Positions 62,288 to 64,000 of a DNA stretch of 64,000 bases are shown piece by piece (the first letter of the stretch is position 1; every line of letters starts with the position of its first letter). Source of the stretch: Zelopaecilomyces penicillatus (Eukaryota; Ascomycota; Sordariomycetes; Hypocreales; Pseudodiploosporaceae); assembly GCA_005765155.1 (NCBI GenBank), contig VCCP01000002.1, positions 3,720,001-3,784,000 of the forward strand, in the 5' to 3' direction. Both the position numbers and the translations under genes were made by a program. The notes under the pieces were generated by a model, which saw nothing but the letters and a program-made list of their open reading frames with translations, did no database searches and was not told where the DNA came from.

Positions 62288-64000
62288 ATCCCCTTCCCTA
62301 GTCATAATATCTGTTCAATAGTTCCTTCAACTCTTTTTGTTTGGCCTCGCAGGGTTCGGTGCGAGTCGGCGCCCGGGATATTGCAACTAGATGTTGTCAA
62401 GTCGGGTTTGTCCATGCGATTGCTGGAAGCATCGCCTAGATACACAATGTCATGTATAACAAAGATGCTTTGCTGTCCGAAAGTTTGTGCACGAATTAAT
62501 ATTGTTTTGCGTACCAATGTGTCGCTGCACCAGAGTGTATGCAAGCTATTTTATGTGAATACTGCACCACTTTGACTCTACGGCTGTTCCGATTTGTTTT
62601 TTTTTTAAAGCCGTTCTTTACCATTATTGCGTCGAACGACTAGCCATTCCACCTACATACGTGGCATCTAGCTTAGCTCTACATCCATTGTCTTTCAGGA
62701 GCGCATGCGGACGTCTACGCAATATTACATTTGGATGAGTGTTCTTTTGTTTGCTTACTGCGCGTGATATAATATGAGTACGCATGGTACGCCTCACGTC
62801 CAGCACGAAATAAGGATTCCATGGATGTTGCGCTATTTCCGTAAAAGTTTATGTCAAACAATTGCTATAGAATAGTACGGCGTCTTATTAATATAGGCGT
62901 GCTTGGCTAGTGCATAAAACTCACAGAGCCAGGACACAATCGCTGCAGTCTTGCACCAAAAGAATGGGGTCACTTCCGACATCTCAACGTTCGAACGCCA
63001 AGGGGTATCTAGCTCAAAATACATTGCATGCGGAGGTAGTCACAACACGAGATTCAGAGTTTAATGTCAGTACTCGTTTATCACATGCTTTTCAATTGGG
63101 CTATTATGTGCTTTGATGTTTCCAAGGAGCTTGGGGGGTGTTGTTGATAACATGATCGTCTTCTTGATTAGTTTGAGACGTAAATCCTTTTTAATTGATC
63201 CCAAAACCGTGGTTGGGAGAAACATGAGGTCATCTGTCTGAGACCCACGCATCACACTACCTACTTGGCATCAGATCGTGACTAGGTCCTGAGCGACTCT
63301 CTCATCTGAGAGTTGGATGGAGAAGCGCGGACGGAATGTTTCATAGCAGAGATCGGAAATACGCTGGAGGAGCGCTTGAGATAGAGGCAAGTTGGGCTTT
63401 CGTTAGTTTGAGCATCGTCAAACGAGTTACAAAACTCCAAGAAATATGATGATCGGATTATCATAAGTCTCAACGTGGCGCTGTAATCAGGCGATGTGAT
63501 CGGGAGTCTGTTCCGGTTAACCCCACACGAGCATCCCCCGCCCTCTCTGCGGGGTCTGGGCAATTAACAGGCCCCTACTCCGTACGGAGTCAAGATATCG
63601 TTCGTCTTCGTCAGTTATTCGAGAAAACACATACTAGTGACTAGTCTAGCGGAACGAATTGGGAGGGGAGGCTGCACCATATGCGAAACACCCTCTCACA
63701 AGGTGGCAGGTCGAAAAAGTGTCGGAAAATTCCGAGCACGACAGGTCGCGACATGCAAACGTCACTCGAGAGCGGGGTTCCGGATGCACGGGATGGCGGG
63801 GGTTTATTGATCTCTCTCACAAGCAAATCTGCAGGTTTGCCCAAAACATTGCCCTTTTTTGATCGCTTGGGGGAGGAATTATGTGAATTCTATTGGAGAA
63901 GCGGAACCCCGGAAGCTGCATTCCGGGTTACTCCGGCTCTGCGTTGCCGGCTACTGTCGGGCGGCTTCCCCCCGTCGCTCCTTCAACTCCACGGCGGAAT
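62288..64000. other. Right-end intergenic stretch (1.7 kb)
   Basis: This stretch contains the DUF6699-like 3' end (T8 run at about 62598-62606) and then no supported gene. The last 150 bp are GC-rich with inverted CGG/CCG motifs, listed separately, and may be the promoter of a gene beyond the edge. Confidence 0.4.
63908..63927. promoter_or_regulatory. Inverted CCCGGAA...TTCCGGG, CGG-N10-CCG
   Basis: A 7-bp inverted repeat with a 6-bp spacer gives the spacing CGG-N10-CCG, the form bound by some dimeric Zn2Cys6 regulators such as yeast Put3. A related CTCCGG...GCCGGC lies at 63931-63951. Only the pattern is seen; binding is a guess. Confidence 0.35.

Noticed and set aside
1..64000. CRISPR arrays, prophage, viral or rRNA genes, and autonomous transposons
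   Set aside because: No direct-repeat/spacer array, terminal repeats, transposase, reverse transcriptase or rRNA-like sequence was seen; introns and gene content are those of a fungal nuclear chromosome.

Overview
The window is nuclear DNA of a filamentous ascomycete, most likely a Sordariomycete of the Hypocreales. The evidence is many short introns (about 50-90 nt, GTAAGT-type donors, CTAAC/CTAAT branch sites, CAG/TAG acceptors), gene-dense spacing on both strands, Zn2Cys6 regulators, and proteins resembling known filamentous-fungal families. The genus cannot be fixed from the sequence alone. All product names rest on reading translations by eye; no database search was run.

0-13.3 kb is mainly housekeeping: a short-chain dehydrogenase cut by the left edge, BUD22, a large orphan protein, a tRNA-Ala(CGC), an RRM/NOP8-like nucleolar protein, a tRNA-Ala(AGC), cytochrome c heme lyase, and a divergent mitochondrial ABC1/MCP2-type kinase-like protein.

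14.3-24.7 kb carries a TCO89-like TORC1 protein, the tudor splicing factor SPF30, the mitochondrial Fe-S protein IND1, the ribosome-biogenesis factor BFR2 (AATF) and fumarylacetoacetase.

25.3-46.5 kb is sparser and more accessory. It holds two Zn2Cys6 regulators, the second just upstream of a dialkylglycine-decarboxylase-like enzyme, a small secreted protein, a 53-residue membrane protein, a five-repeat FSPAQW protein, a 2-oxoglutarate oxygenase and a Vip1-like RRM protein. Two spacers of about 3 kb contain only low-complexity DNA.

46.8-64 kb has a 65-residue two-exon protein, two coiled-coil proteins, a membrane-anchored M24 peptidase, two unrecognised genes (one with an unresolved exon junction), a frameshifted ML/NPC2-type lipid-binding gene and a DUF6699-like protein.

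The most striking observation is the tRNA-Ala(AGC) gene at 9057-9215. Its D-loop is interrupted by a 60-nt segment with every hallmark of a spliceosomal intron (GTAAGC donor, CTAAC branch site, TAG acceptor), and it also has an ordinary anticodon-loop intron. Removing both leaves a perfect 72-nt tRNA-Ala with the G3:U70 identity pair.
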